A stretch of DNA of 14,598 bases from Stramenopiles sp. TOSAG23-3 (lineage: Eukaryota; Sar), in NCBI GenBank assembly GCA_900128585.1, contig LT642554.1, positions 1-14,598 on the forward strand. The letters run 5' to 3'. Positions within the stretch are counted from its first letter, which is position 1; each line of letters opens with the position of its first letter. The translations under genes and the position numbers were made by a program. Below are positions 14,426 through 14,598 of this stretch, piece after piece. The notes below the pieces were generated by a model. It ran no database searches and had not been told where the DNA came from. It saw only the letters and a program-made list of their open reading frames with translations.

Positions 14426-14598
14426 AACCGATCAGTGACTTACTAGTAAGATAAACAGCCTATACCTTACGCACAATCGTTCTGAACACGTTCCTCTCGT
14501 CCGTCCTATGGCCGTCGAGGGCTCACTACCATTATCCTCTGTAAAACGCAAAACAAGCACAAGGCCACAATTTAGAAAAAAACAGTGTACAATTTACG
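14426..14598. other. Upstream region of the glutaminyl-cyclase-like gene, window edge
   Basis: This holds at least part of the 5' leader/promoter of the minus-strand gene. No consensus TATA is seen within the 173 bases available. A perfect 12-bp palindrome, CTTACTAGTAAG, lies at 14439-14450. No coding sequence is recognised. Confidence 0.5.
14439..14450. repeat. Perfect palindrome CTTACTAGTAAG upstream of the start codon
   Basis: This 12-bp self-complementary sequence is 13 bases upstream of the ATG of the glutaminyl-cyclase-like gene. It could be a protein-binding site or a leader element. No function is assigned. Confidence 0.5.

Overview
The window is nuclear DNA of a unicellular eukaryote. 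It carries five protein genes, all of eukaryotic type: a NEK1-like kinase, the Pol I factor TAF1B/Rrn7, a cullin RING-box protein, a secreted plant/bacterial-type glutaminyl cyclase homologue, and one unrecognised coiled-coil protein. None shows an intron. The genes are close to balanced in base composition, while the long spacers are very AT-rich. A NEK1-type kinase suggests a ciliated lineage. A beta-propeller glutaminyl cyclase is known from plants, algae and bacteria. An intron-poor alga or related protist fits, but the species cannot be named from the sequence alone.

Layout, left to right: a gene-free flank with two adjacent perfect palindromes (1-834); the NEK1-like kinase on the minus strand (835-4377); a 1.5 kb AT-rich divergent spacer; the TAF1B/Rrn7-like zinc-ribbon protein on plus (5863-7764); a short tail-to-tail spacer with three perfect hairpins; an unrecognised 632-residue protein on minus (8189-10087); a 1.9 kb AT-rich divergent spacer holding an isolated GC-rich hairpin; a 124-residue RBX-type RING protein on plus (11972-12346); a 0.3 kb tail-to-tail spacer; and a glutaminyl-cyclase-like protein on minus (12634-14425, with one frame break). 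Gene orientation alternates strictly. Head-to-head spacers are long and AT-rich, and tail-to-tail spacers are short.

The genes do not form one pathway: cilia/cell cycle, rRNA transcription, ubiquitin ligation and a secreted propeller protein are represented. I see no prokaryote-like operon, mobile element, CRISPR array or clear tRNA/rRNA gene. The best leads are: an RBX protein that has lost all four ligands of the extra zinc site while keeping the RING ligands; a glutaminyl-cyclase fold that appears to lack most catalytic residues and has its C-terminus thrown out of frame at an 11-base G run; a GC-rich stem-loop isolated in an AT desert; and unusually many perfect short palindromes outside genes. 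Family alignments were made from memory and by eye.
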